Source: DATAAZ01 sp036259875 (GTDB lineage: Bacteria; Actinomycetota; Thermoleophilia; Gaiellales; Gaiellaceae). From it: a DNA stretch of 64,000 bases. The notes below the pieces were generated by a model. It was not told the origin of the DNA, ran no database searches, and worked only from the letters and a program-made list of their open reading frames with translations. The stretch spans positions 62,001 to 126,000 of the forward strand of contig DATAAZ010000078.1 of NCBI GenBank assembly GCA_036259875.1, read 5' to 3'. This document shows positions 8,605 to 16,057 of the stretch, piece by piece. Numbering within the stretch: the first letter of the stretch is position 1; every line of letters starts with the position of its first letter. Both the position numbers and the translations under genes were made by a program.

Positions 8605-9889
8605 CCAGGTCACGCTGCCTCGCCTCGGCCAGGGGATGGAGGCGGGCACGATCGTCCGGTGGCTCAAGTCCGAGGGTGACCGGGTCGAGAAGGGCGAGCC
8701 GCTCTACGAGCTGGACACCGAGAAGGTGACGCAGGAGGTCGAGGCGGACGCGTCCGGGATCCTCCTGAAGATCCTCGTTTCGGAGGGCGAGGTCGAGGTC
8801 GGGAAGCCCGTCGCGGTGATCGGCGAGGAGGGGGAGGAAGTGCCGGAGCCGAGCGGCGACGGAAAGGCGCCCGCGGCGACCGACGAGGCCGAGGATCCGT
8901 CGCAGGTCACCGAGGAGGAGGAGCAGGAGGAAGGCGAGCCGGCGCCCGCCCGGGAGGACGAGCGCGAGCGCGGCCGAGAGGCCTCGACCGAGGATCAGCC
9001 GACCGAGATCGCCGAACCCGCGCCGGCCGCACGCCGCGACGGCGGCCGCATCAAGGCCTCGCCGCTCGCGCGGCGCCTCGCCAAGGAGCGGGGAATCGAT
9101 CTTGCCTCGCTCCAGGGCACGGGCCCCGAAGGACGGATCGTCGCCGAAGACGTCGAGCGCGCCGGGGCCGCGGCTCCCGCGCCGGCGCCGGAGGCGGCTC
9201 CGCCGGGCGAGGTCGAGGTCGTGAAGCTGACGCAGATGCGGCGCGCGATCGCGCGCCGCATGAGCGAGGCGTGGCAGGCGCCGCACTTCCAGATCGCGAT
9301 GTCGGCCGACATGGCCGCGGCAATGCGGCTTCGCGAGAGGCTCGTCGAGCGGATGCGGGAGGGAGACGCGAAGCCGACGATCTCCGACGTGCTGACGAAG
9401 GCGTGCGCGGTCGCGCTCATGCGCCATCGCGATGTGAACGCGCATTTCGGAGGCGACGAGGTACGGCTCTTCCCGACCGCGAACATCGGGATCGCCGTCG
9501 CGGTCGAGCGCGGCCTGCTCGTCCCCGTGATCAGGAGCTGCGAGCGGAAGACGATCGCCGACCTTGCGAACGCGCGGGCGGACATCGTGGAGCGAGCGCG
9601 AGCCGGGAAGATCCAGCAGGGCGACCTCGAAGGCGGCACGTTCACGATCTCGAATCTCGGCATGTACGGCGTGGAGCGGTTCGTCGCCGTCCTCAACCCG
9701 CCGCAGGCCGCGATCCTCGCCGTGGGCGCAATCGAGGAGCGGGCCGTCGTCGAGAACGGCGACGTCGTGGTCCGGCCGCTGATGGAGATGACGCTCTCGT
9801 GCGACCACCGCTCCGTCGACGGGGCGACCGCGTCCGAGTTCCTCCGCTCCGTCAAGGAGCTCCTCGAGGAGCCCGGCCTGATGGCGTGA
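8597..9889 (+). CDS. pdhC: Dihydrolipoamide acyltransferase (E2) of the 2-oxoacid dehydrogenase complex
   Basis: 430 residues. One lipoyl domain (1-78) carries the attachment lysine in DTEKVTQEVE (Lys43). An acidic Glu/Ala/Pro linker (about 80-145) leads to the E3-binding domain (about 152-188: ASPLARRLAKERGIDLASLQ, then GTGPEGRIVAEDV). The acyltransferase core (about 205-430) ends with the catalytic HxxxDG motif in CDHRSVDGATASEF. It takes the acyl group from E1 and gives it to CoA. The GTG start overlaps pdhB. E3 is encoded at 14534, about 4.6 kb away, rather than next door. Confidence 0.95.
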   Translation: MANQVTLPRLGQGMEAGTIVRWLKSEGDRVEKGEPLYELDTEKVTQEVEADASGILLKILVSEGEVEVGKPVAVIGEEGEEVPEPSGDGKAPAATDEAEDPSQVTEEEEQEEGEPAPAREDERERGREASTEDQPTEIAEPAPAARRDGGRIKASPLARRLAKERGIDLASLQGTGPEGRIVAEDVERAGAAAPAPAPEAAPPGEVEVVKLTQMRRAIARRMSEAWQAPHFQIAMSADMAAAMRLRERLVERMREGDAKPTISDVLTKACAVALMRHRDVNAHFGGDEVRLFPTANIGIAVAVERGLLVPVIRSCERKTIADLANARADIVERARAGKIQQGDLEGGTFTISNLGMYGVERFVAVLNPPQAAILAVGAIEERAVVENGDVVVRPLMEMTLSCDHRSVDGATASEFLRSVKELLEEPGLMA

Positions 9890-10209
9890 CGGTCTGGTAC
9901 GGCGTCCGCGACCTCGAACGGGCGCTCGACTTCTACACGCGGCAGCTCGGGTTCCGCGAGGTGTACCGGGACGCCGACGGCGGCTGGATGCGGCTCGCAC
10001 GCGACGACAGCGAGCTCGCGCTCGCCGAGAGCCCCGAGCAGACGGGCGCGGTCCTCTCGGTCGCGGTCGACGACGTGAAGGGCGAGGCGGAGCGCCTCCG
10101 CGCGGCCGGCGTGGAGGTCGGCGTGGTGGTCGAGATCTCCGGAGCGATCCGCATCCTGGACGTCTTCGACCCGGAGGGCAACCGCCTCCAGCTCACGCAA
10201 GACCTGTAG
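9886..10209 (+). CDS. VOC (glyoxalase/bleomycin-resistance fold) protein
   Basis: 107 residues, one pair of beta-alpha-beta-beta-beta modules. It opens with WYGVRDLERALDFYTRQLGF and closes with DVFDPEGNRLQLTQDL, both typical of the fold. The start is the GTG at 9886, which overlaps the E2 stop (GTGA), although the frame is open further upstream as a shadow of E2. Translation is therefore probably coupled to the dehydrogenase operon. Members bind metals and small molecules in many unrelated reactions, so no activity can be given. A metabolite-repair role beside a central oxidoreductase is only a guess. Confidence 0.85.
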   Translation: MTVWYGVRDLERALDFYTRQLGFREVYRDADGGWMRLARDDSELALAESPEQTGAVLSVAVDDVKGEAERLRAAGVEVGVVVEISGAIRILDVFDPEGNRLQLTQDL

Positions 10210-10230
10210 CGCTCGCCCGGTCGCGCCGAG

Positions 10231-10376
10231 GTGGGGACTGTCCCTGGGACAGTCCCCAGGACGCGTCTCGGCGTGGCATGGCCCCCACGCGAAAGTCGCT
10301 CAACACGCGTGGATTCGGCGCATGGCCTGTCCCGCCGGGCCACGGCAGAGGGACTGTCCCTGGGACAGTCCCCGGG
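10231..10376. repeat. REPIN-like pair of palindromes, copy A
   Basis: Left unit: arms GGGGACTGTCCC (10233-10244) and GGGACAGTCCCC (10246-10257) around one T. Right unit: arms GGGACTGTCCC (10350-10360) and GGGACAGTCCC (10362-10372) around one T. The 92 bases between contain a stem of CCACGCG (10285-10291) with CGCGTGG (10306-10312). A second pair with the same ends is at 59181-59314. Two short palindromes flanking a small hairpin resemble REPIN or REP doublets; no associated transposase is in the window. Confidence 0.6.
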
Positions 10377-10510
10377 ACGTGCCTCGCAGGGACAGCTGCC
10401 CGTCTAGCGAGGTCGCGAGGCGGCCGCGGCGGATCCCCCGAACGAGCGATGCGTGCGCCGGCCGCCCGCCGCACACTCCGTTTCGACTCGATTTCCCCCG
10501 GGTCAAGCGC

Positions 10511-10534
10511 GAGGGCGGCCTCAGGGCCGCCCTC
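10511..10534. terminator. GC-rich hairpin between convergent genes
   Basis: GAGGGCGGCC (10511-10520) and GGCCGCCCTC (10525-10534) pair perfectly around TCAG. It lies 19 bases beyond the stop of the minus-strand GGDEF gene. There is no T-run on either strand. Confidence 0.55.
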
Positions 10535-10552
10535 GACGTATCCGGACGCGTT

Positions 10553-12424
10553 CTACGCGGTCGCCGGGAGAACGAGCTCGAGCGGCGGGTCGACGAGCTC
10601 CTCGCGGAGCGCCGCGACGACCGCCGGGTCGAACTGCGCCCCCGCGCGGCGTTCGATCTCGGCGAGCGCCTCGGCGCGCGTCACCTTCGTCCGGTAGACG
10701 CGGTCGGTCGTCATCGTGTCGAACGCGTCCGCCACGAACAGGACGCGCGAGGGAAGCGGGATCTCCTCGCGAGCGAGGCCCGCCGGATACCCCTGGCCGT
10801 CCCAGCGCTCGTGGTGGTGCTGAACCCAGGTCGCGATCGGCTCGAGTCCCAGCGCCTCGAGCATGCGCCGGCCGATCGTGGCGTGGCGCTCGACGACGCT
10901 TCGCTCCGCGGGCGTCAGCGGGCCGGGCTTGTGGAGGACGTCCTCGGGGACGAGGAGCTTGCCGATGTCGTGCAGGTTGCCGGCGACCCGGACGAGCTCG
11001 ACCTCCTCGGCGTCCAGCCCGAGACGCTCCGCTATCCGGGCCGCGAGCTCCCCGACGTTGCGCGAATGGGCGCCGATGTAGACGTCGCGCTCGATGACCG
11101 CGTTCGCCGCGCTCGCGGCGGCGCGGAGGCCCGCCGCACGGCCGGCGAGGCCCGGCCCGGGTGACGCGGCCGTCGCGTCCGGCCGGTACATGCGGACGCG
11201 CGCCTTCCCCGCACCCTTTGCCGAGTAAAGCGCCTTGTCGGCGACGCGGACGAGCTCGGCCCGGCCGACCCCGTCGGCGGGGTACGTCGCGACACCGATC
11301 GAGATCGAGACGCTACCGCCGTGGTCGTACTTCGCCTCGGCGATCCGCCGGGAGACAGCCTGCGCCACCTGGCGGCCTTCCGCCGTCGTGTGGCCCGGAA
11401 GCAGGATCGCGAACTCGTCGCCGCCGAGGCGGAACGACTCGCCGCCGCGCCGCAGCCGCGCCGCGACCTGCGCGAGGACGCGGTCGCCGGCGGGGTGGCC
11501 GTACGTGTCGTTGATCGCCTTGAAGTCGTCGAGGTCGATCAGGCACAGCGTCAGCGGCTCGCCCGTCTCGTCGGCACGGTCGAGGGAACGCTGCAGGAGC
11601 TCCTCGAACTGGCGCTTGTTCCCAAGGCCCGTCTGGGCGTCCGTCAGCGCGAGGCGCATCGCGCGGATCGCCTTGTGGACGGACCGCTGGTAGAGCGCGA
11701 TCGCGATCAGCGGCCCGACGAGCGCGCCGATCAGGAGCGGCGACTGCTCCCAGAGGACGGCAAGCATCAGGCTGACCGAAGCCATGATCGCGATCGGGGC
11801 CCACGTCGTCCGCGTGCTTTCTCTGACGACGTCGACGAAGCGGTCTCCCGTCCACCGGGCGATCACTGCGCCGTTCAACGCGATGTTCACGACGTTGAAC
11901 GCGACCGCGGCGGCGAGCACCTCGAGCGTCAGCGCGGCGACGGGCGGACCGTGCGTCCCGAGCCCGGCTGCGAGGCCGGCGGCGAGGCCGCTCAGCGCGT
12001 AGTTCGCGCCGTTGTACGCGACCCGGATCGTCGGCTTGCGTTCCACGAGGTCGACGAGCGCCGTCGCGAACGCGAAGAGCGCGGCCGCCTCCCAGCCGTA
12101 CGTCGCCGCGGCGCCGACGACGAAGACGGCCCCGAGCGTCACCTCGCCGGCCGGCTCGAGCGGGAGGGGGAACGCCTCCGCGACCGCCGAGGCGACGAGA
12201 AGCGCGAGGAGGCCGGCGGCGAGCTCGAGGTCGACCCCGCCGCGTGCGAGGCTGACCGCCGCGCTTACGGTTGCGAAGGCCCCGGCGACAATGACCGGGA
12301 CCGCGACATGGAGGACGCGCTTCGTCGCATGCGCGGCGGGCGCCGGAAGGTGCGTCGACGAGCCGGAGCCCGAATCGCTTGCCTGCCGGCCGCCACGAGG
12401 TCGTTTTGCCGCAGTCTCCTCCAT
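10553..12424 (-). CDS. Membrane-bound GGDEF and HD-GYP protein (cyclic-di-GMP turnover)
   Basis: 623 residues. After a polar N-terminus, about seven hydrophobic segments (residues ~36-240) form a membrane sensor module. A GGDEF domain (about 255-420) has the intact active-site motif in RLGGDEFAILLP and the preceding LTLCLIDLDDFKAINDTYGH. A C-terminal HD-GYP domain (about 445-615) shows NLHDIGKLLVPEDVLHKPG and HHERWDGQGYPAGL, including the HD pair and the GYP motif. It could therefore make cyclic-di-GMP at one end and hydrolyse it at the other; which activity dominates cannot be told. It lies between the E1-E2 genes and the E3 gene of the dehydrogenase complex. The ATG at 12424 gives the first in-frame start before the sensor region. 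Confidence 0.93.
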   Translation of the reverse strand: MEETAAKRPRGGRQASDSGSGSSTHLPAPAAHATKRVLHVAVPVIVAGAFATVSAAVSLARGGVDLELAAGLLALLVASAVAEAFPLPLEPAGEVTLGAVFVVGAAATYGWEAAALFAFATALVDLVERKPTIRVAYNGANYALSGLAAGLAAGLGTHGPPVAALTLEVLAAAVAFNVVNIALNGAVIARWTGDRFVDVVRESTRTTWAPIAIMASVSLMLAVLWEQSPLLIGALVGPLIAIALYQRSVHKAIRAMRLALTDAQTGLGNKRQFEELLQRSLDRADETGEPLTLCLIDLDDFKAINDTYGHPAGDRVLAQVAARLRRGGESFRLGGDEFAILLPGHTTAEGRQVAQAVSRRIAEAKYDHGGSVSISIGVATYPADGVGRAELVRVADKALYSAKGAGKARVRMYRPDATAASPGPGLAGRAAGLRAAASAANAVIERDVYIGAHSRNVGELAARIAERLGLDAEEVELVRVAGNLHDIGKLLVPEDVLHKPGPLTPAERSVVERHATIGRRMLEALGLEPIATWVQHHHERWDGQGYPAGLAREEIPLPSRVLFVADAFDTMTTDRVYRTKVTRAEALAEIERRAGAQFDPAVVAALREELVDPPLELVLPATA

Positions 12425-12536
12425 CGTCTCGCGCGTGCCGAAGCCGCGGGTCCGGTATCGGCGCGGCCGAGTTGGCAGTGATCCCTAGGACGGGGGTGGG
12501 CGGCGCTCGTCCATCCGAGGGATCGCGCCCCGTCGC

Positions 12537-12550
12537 GTTTCGCCCGAAAC
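12537..12550. promoter_or_regulatory. Dyad GTTTCG-CC-CGAAAC upstream of the small peptide gene
   Basis: A perfect 6-base inverted repeat lies 33 bases before the ATG of the 27-residue peptide. Position suits an operator or promoter element; no regulator is assigned. Confidence 0.25.
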
Positions 12551-12582
12551 AGTGGGCGTCAGTCCTCGACGAAGGAGGAACG

Positions 12583-12666
12583 ATGCTGCGGCTTCGAACG
12601 TGGGTCTTCCGGTATGGCCTTCTCGCTGCCTTGCTCTTGGCTGCGGGCGCCGGCCATAAGTGGTAG
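12583..12666 (+). CDS. 27-residue hydrophobic peptide, possible small membrane protein or leader peptide
   Basis: An ATG frame with an excellent ribosome-binding site (AAGGAGGAACG then ATG). The peptide begins MLRLRTWVFRYGLLAALLL and ends AAGAGHKW: a basic start, one membrane-length hydrophobic stretch and a polar end. A very strong hairpin (12693-12729) follows, then the DUF5317-MFS gene at 12753. It is too short for homology calls. It may be a real small membrane protein, or a leader peptide in an attenuator before the transporter. The Shine-Dalgarno match is the main evidence, because such sites are uncommon in this window. Confidence 0.5.
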   Translation: MLRLRTWVFRYGLLAALLLAAGAGHKW

Positions 12667-12692
12667 GTCGATCTCACCACGAGCCATGAGTC

Positions 12693-12729
12693 GGCGGGCG
12701 GCTCGCCTCACGGAGGCAGGCCGCCCGCC
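12693..12729 (+). terminator. Long GC-rich hairpin between the small peptide gene and the MFS gene
   Basis: GGCGGGCGG (12693-12701) pairs with CCGCCCGCC (12721-12729), and the stem continues inward through GCCTC/GAGGC (12705-12709 with 12713-12717) to a 3-base loop. It lies 26 bases after the peptide stop and 23 before the MFS start, so it could act as an attenuator. Confidence 0.6.
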
Positions 12730-12752
12730 CTCACCTTCCAGCGGTCAGAGCG

Positions 12753-14522
12753 ATGTTCCTTCTCCCCAGCGTCGCCATCGGCGTTCTCTTCGCCGCGCTG
12801 CTCGGCGGGCGTCCGTCGCGCGTGCTCGCGGTCTCGTTCGCGCACGCCTGGGCGGTCGTCGCGGCGCTCGGCGTGCAGGTCGTCATCTTCTCGCCCGTGG
12901 GGGCCGGCGCGCTCCAGGCACCGCTTCACCTCACGAGCTACGGGCTCCTCTTCCTCTTCGCCGTCGCGAACATCCGGAACCTCGCGCTCTTCCCGATCTC
13001 GCTCGGGATGGCGCTCAACGCGATCGCGATCGTCGCGAACGGCGGCGACATGCCGGTCTCGCCGAGCGCGTGGGAAGCCGCCGGGCTCGGCGCGGTCGCC
13101 GAGAACAACGTGCGCGTGGGCGGCGAACACCTCGCCTTCCTCGGCGACGTCTTCGCATTGCCGGAGGCGTTTCCGCTCACGAACGTCTTCTCGGTCGGCG
13201 ACATCCTGATCGGGATCGGGACGGTCGCGTTCATCGTCACGGTCGCGACGGGCGACGGCGCCGGGCGCGCGCTCGCAGCCGCGCGGTTCGCGCGGCCGTT
13301 TCGCGCCGCCTCGTTCCGTCGGCTCGCGCTCGGAAAGCTCGTCTCGCAGCTCGGCGACTGGCTCACCGTCGCCGCGCTCGTGGGATGGGTGTACGAAGAG
13401 ACGCAGTCGATCGCGCACGTCGCCGCCGTCATGCTCGTCCGGCTCGTGCCTCCCATCCTCGGCGGCGGGCTCGCCGCCGCGGTCGTCGACCGGTTTCCGA
13501 GGGAGCGGCTGCTCGTCTGGGTCGAGCTCGTGCGCGGGGCGATCGTCGCCGGCGCGCTGGCGGGCGTCCTGCTCGACCTGGCGCCGCTCGCCTTTCTCGC
13601 GCTCGCCGGGTCGGGCGCGCTCGCAGCCGTCTCGGCGGCGACGGTTCGCGCACTGATCCCCTCGGTGCTCGACGAGGAAGCGCGGGCGCCGGGAAACGCG
13701 GCGCTCGCGTTCGCGGAGGACGCAGCGATGGCGGTCGGCGCGCTTCTCGGAGGCGTCATCCTCACCGCTTCCGAGGCCGCGGTCGCGCTCACGCTCGACG
13801 TCGCGACCTTCGGGCTCGCCGCGTCGATCTACTGGAAGCTTCGCGCGCGCCCCGACCGCGCTCGCCCGGCCGACGAGCGGCGAGGCAGCGTCGCGGCGGG
13901 GATTCGCTACGTCGCCTCGCGGCGCCCGCTCGCCGTCGTCGTCGCCTGCTTCGGCGTCGCGACGATCGCGACCGGCCTTACGAACGCGACGCTGCCGCGC
14001 TTCTTCGACGAGGGGCTCGCGCTCGGTCCCGGCGCATACGGGTTCGCGCTCGCCGCGCTCGCCGGCGGCCTCGCGATCGGCGGGCTCGTGGCGGGGTTCG
14101 CGCGGGTCGGCGCCGGCGGCGGCAGGTGGATCGGGGCGGCGTTCCTCTTCGCCTCCGGGCTCTTCGTGACGCTCGCCTACACCGAGCACGCCGCGACCGC
14201 GCTCCTCCTCCTCGCCTGCATCGGCTTCCTCGACGGAACGACGGATGTCCTCTTCGACACGATCGTCCAGCGGGAGGCGCACCCGGCGTACTACGGGCGC
14301 GTCTTCGGGCTAGCATCGGCCTCCTTCACGACGACGATGCTCGTCGCGGTCGCAGCCGCCCCGCTCGCGAACCGGCTTGCGGCACCGCAGACGGTCGTCC
14401 TCGTCGCCGCCACCGCGCTCCTCCTCGCGTCGTTCGTCGCCCTCGTCGGGACGCGGGCGAAGCCGGCGCCGCGTCGCGCCGCCCCCGGGGTAGGATCGCC
14501 CTACCCGACGCAAGCGACCTAG
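12753..14522 (+). CDS. DUF5317 domain fused to a major facilitator superfamily transporter
   Basis: 589 residues. Residues 1 to about 165 look like a DUF5317 membrane domain (four or five helices, with FLFAVANIRNLALFPISLGM and ANGGDMPVSPSAWEAAG). Residues about 185-575 form a 12-helix MFS protein of the MFS_3/EntS-like kind, starting ARPFRAASFRRLALGKLVSQ and containing GDWLTVAALVGWVYEET. DUF5317 is normally a separate protein of about 170-190 residues, so this is a fusion. Substrate is unknown. The ATG has only a weak ribosome-binding site; a hairpin and a tiny membrane peptide gene precede it. The E3 gene starts 11 bases after its stop. Confidence 0.82.
   Translation: MFLLPSVAIGVLFAALLGGRPSRVLAVSFAHAWAVVAALGVQVVIFSPVGAGALQAPLHLTSYGLLFLFAVANIRNLALFPISLGMALNAIAIVANGGDMPVSPSAWEAAGLGAVAENNVRVGGEHLAFLGDVFALPEAFPLTNVFSVGDILIGIGTVAFIVTVATGDGAGRALAAARFARPFRAASFRRLALGKLVSQLGDWLTVAALVGWVYEETQSIAHVAAVMLVRLVPPILGGGLAAAVVDRFPRERLLVWVELVRGAIVAGALAGVLLDLAPLAFLALAGSGALAAVSAATVRALIPSVLDEEARAPGNAALAFAEDAAMAVGALLGGVILTASEAAVALTLDVATFGLAASIYWKLRARPDRARPADERRGSVAAGIRYVASRRPLAVVVACFGVATIATGLTNATLPRFFDEGLALGPGAYGFALAALAGGLAIGGLVAGFARVGAGGGRWIGAAFLFASGLFVTLAYTEHAATALLLLACIGFLDGTTDVLFDTIVQREAHPAYYGRVFGLASASFTTTMLVAVAAAPLANRLAAPQTVVLVAATALLLASFVALVGTRAKPAPRRAAPGVGSPYPTQAT
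14488..14506. promoter_or_regulatory. Dyad GGGTAGGATCGCCCTACCC containing a -10-like TAGGAT, before the E3 gene
   Basis: Seven-base arms GGGTAGG (14488-14494) and CCTACCC (14500-14506) flank 5 bases. TAGGAT (14491-14496) inside the left arm could be the -10 box of a leadered lpdA transcript. The layout resembles the aceA operator candidate, which also embeds TAGGAT. Confidence 0.35.
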
Positions 14523-14533
14523 AGGGAGCCCAG

Positions 14534-15940
14534 ATGGAGTGTGACGTCGCCGTTCTCGGCGGCGGCCCGGGCGGCTACACGGCGGCGATCCGCACCGCGC
14601 AGCTCGGCGCCAAGACCGTCTGCATCGAGAAGGAGCCGGAGCTCGGCGGGACGTGCCTGCGCGTCGGCTGCATCCCGACGAAGGCATGGGTGCAGACGGC
14701 GTTCGCGCTCAAAGAGGCGGAGGAGACGTTCGCGAAGCTCGGCGTCTCCGTCGGCGAGCCGAAGCTCGACTTCCCCAAGTCGAACGAGTGGAAAGCCGCG
14801 ATCGTGAAGCAGCTCACGAGCGGGGTCGCATCGCTCTTCAAGGCGAACGGGGTCGAGTGGGTGAAGGGGACGGGCCGCTTCAAGGACGCGAACACGCTCG
14901 CGGTCGAGGGCGGCGAGGACGTCTCGTTCAAGAGTGCGATCATCGCGACGGGCTCGTACCCACTCCGCCCGCCCATCGAGGGGATCGACTCCAAGCGCTG
15001 CGTCGACTCGACGGGGCTCCTCGCGCAGACAAGGGTCCCCACGCGGCTCGTGATTCTCGGCGGTGGGATCATCGGCTGCGAGTTCGCGTCCATCTTCGGG
15101 CGCTTCGGGAGCGAGGTGACCGTGATCGAGATGCTGCCGTCGCTCATCCCGATGGAGGACACGGACGCCCAGAAGGAGCTCCTCAAGCAGTTCAAGAGGC
15201 GCGGCGTCGTCGTGCACCTCGAGTCGACCTGTAAGAAGGTCGAGGAAACGGGCGACGGCCTCACCGTCCACTTCGGAGAGGGCGAGACGGTCGACTGCGA
15301 CCTCATGCTCGTGGCGACGGGGCGCGGCCCCTTCGTCGAGGGGATCGGGCTCGAGGAGCTCGGGGTCGAGTTCGACCCGAAAAAGGGAATCGCCGCCGAC
15401 GAGCACCGGCGGACGACCGTGCCGCACGTCTACGCGGTCGGCGATTGCGCGGGGTACTGGCAGCTCGCGCACACGGCCTTTCGCGAAGGCGAGGTCGCCG
15501 CGGAGAACGCGATGGGGCACGACGCGGTCGTCGACAACCGCGGCGTCCCGCGGCCGATCTACACGGACCCCGAGGTCGCGGGCGTCGGCCTCACCGAGCA
15601 GGAGGCCCGCGAGCAGCACGGCGACGACGTCGCGACGGGGATGTTCCCGTGGGCCGCGAACGGGCGTGCGCTCATGCAGAACGAGACGGTCGGCTGGGTG
15701 AAGTCGATCCATGAGACCCGCTACGGGGAGCTCCTCGGGATCGTCATGGTCGGCCCGCACGTCACCGACCTGATCGAGGCGGGCGTCGTCGCGCTCGACG
15801 CGGAGTCGACGGTCGAGACGGTCGCCGACGGGATGGCCGCCCACCCGACGCTCTCCGAGGCGGTGAAGGAAGCCGGCCTCGTCGCGCTCGGACGCGCGAT
15901 CCACCTCCCGAACAAGAAGCGCGCGCCGGCCCAGGTGTAG
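14534..15940 (+). CDS. lpdA: Dihydrolipoamide dehydrogenase (E3)
   Basis: 468 residues from the ATG at 14534, with AGGGAG 7 bases upstream; the frame extends further but homology starts at MECDVAVLGGGPGGYTAAIR. The FAD-binding GGGPGG is at residues 9-14. The redox disulphide motif GGTCLRVGCIPTK lies about residues 37-49. An NAD-binding GGGIIGCEFASIFGRFG is near 176-192, a second FAD segment is VYAVGDCAG, and the C-terminal catalytic His is in MAAHPTLSEAVKEA. It reoxidises the lipoamide of E2 with NAD. It probably serves the complex encoded at 6581-9889. Confidence 0.96.
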   Translation: MECDVAVLGGGPGGYTAAIRTAQLGAKTVCIEKEPELGGTCLRVGCIPTKAWVQTAFALKEAEETFAKLGVSVGEPKLDFPKSNEWKAAIVKQLTSGVASLFKANGVEWVKGTGRFKDANTLAVEGGEDVSFKSAIIATGSYPLRPPIEGIDSKRCVDSTGLLAQTRVPTRLVILGGGIIGCEFASIFGRFGSEVTVIEMLPSLIPMEDTDAQKELLKQFKRRGVVVHLESTCKKVEETGDGLTVHFGEGETVDCDLMLVATGRGPFVEGIGLEELGVEFDPKKGIAADEHRRTTVPHVYAVGDCAGYWQLAHTAFREGEVAAENAMGHDAVVDNRGVPRPIYTDPEVAGVGLTEQEAREQHGDDVATGMFPWAANGRALMQNETVGWVKSIHETRYGELLGIVMVGPHVTDLIEAGVVALDAESTVETVADGMAAHPTLSEAVKEAGLVALGRAIHLPNKKRAPAQV

Positions 15941-15942
15941 AC

Positions 15943-15958
15943 GGCGGGTTGACCCGCC
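15943..15958 (+). terminator. Hairpin after lpdA
   Basis: GGCGGG (15943-15948) and CCCGCC (15953-15958) pair around TTGA, two bases after the stop codon. There is no T-run. Confidence 0.4.
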
Positions 15959-16057
15959 CGCGGGGCCGAGTACGTTTCGACGTGCCAGGACCGCGCAAGA
16001 AAAAGGTGTGACGACGCATCTAGGGGATCGCCCAGAGCGTTCTCCCGGGAGAGCTCG

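Larger units (their letters stand above)
10210..10552. other. Non-coding stretch with a paired palindromic repeat and a hairpin
   Basis: 343 bases lie between the convergent glyoxalase-fold and GGDEF genes. Open frames here are short and lack homology or starts. The left part holds two copies of a GGGACTGTCCC palindrome (10233-10257 and 10350-10372) around a stem-loop; the right end holds a 10-base-pair hairpin (10511-10534). Nothing else was recognised. Confidence 0.7.

Noticed and set aside
10193..10506. Several short open frames in the palindrome-rich gap
   Set aside because: They run through repeated palindromes, have no ribosome site or homology, and exist on both strands.
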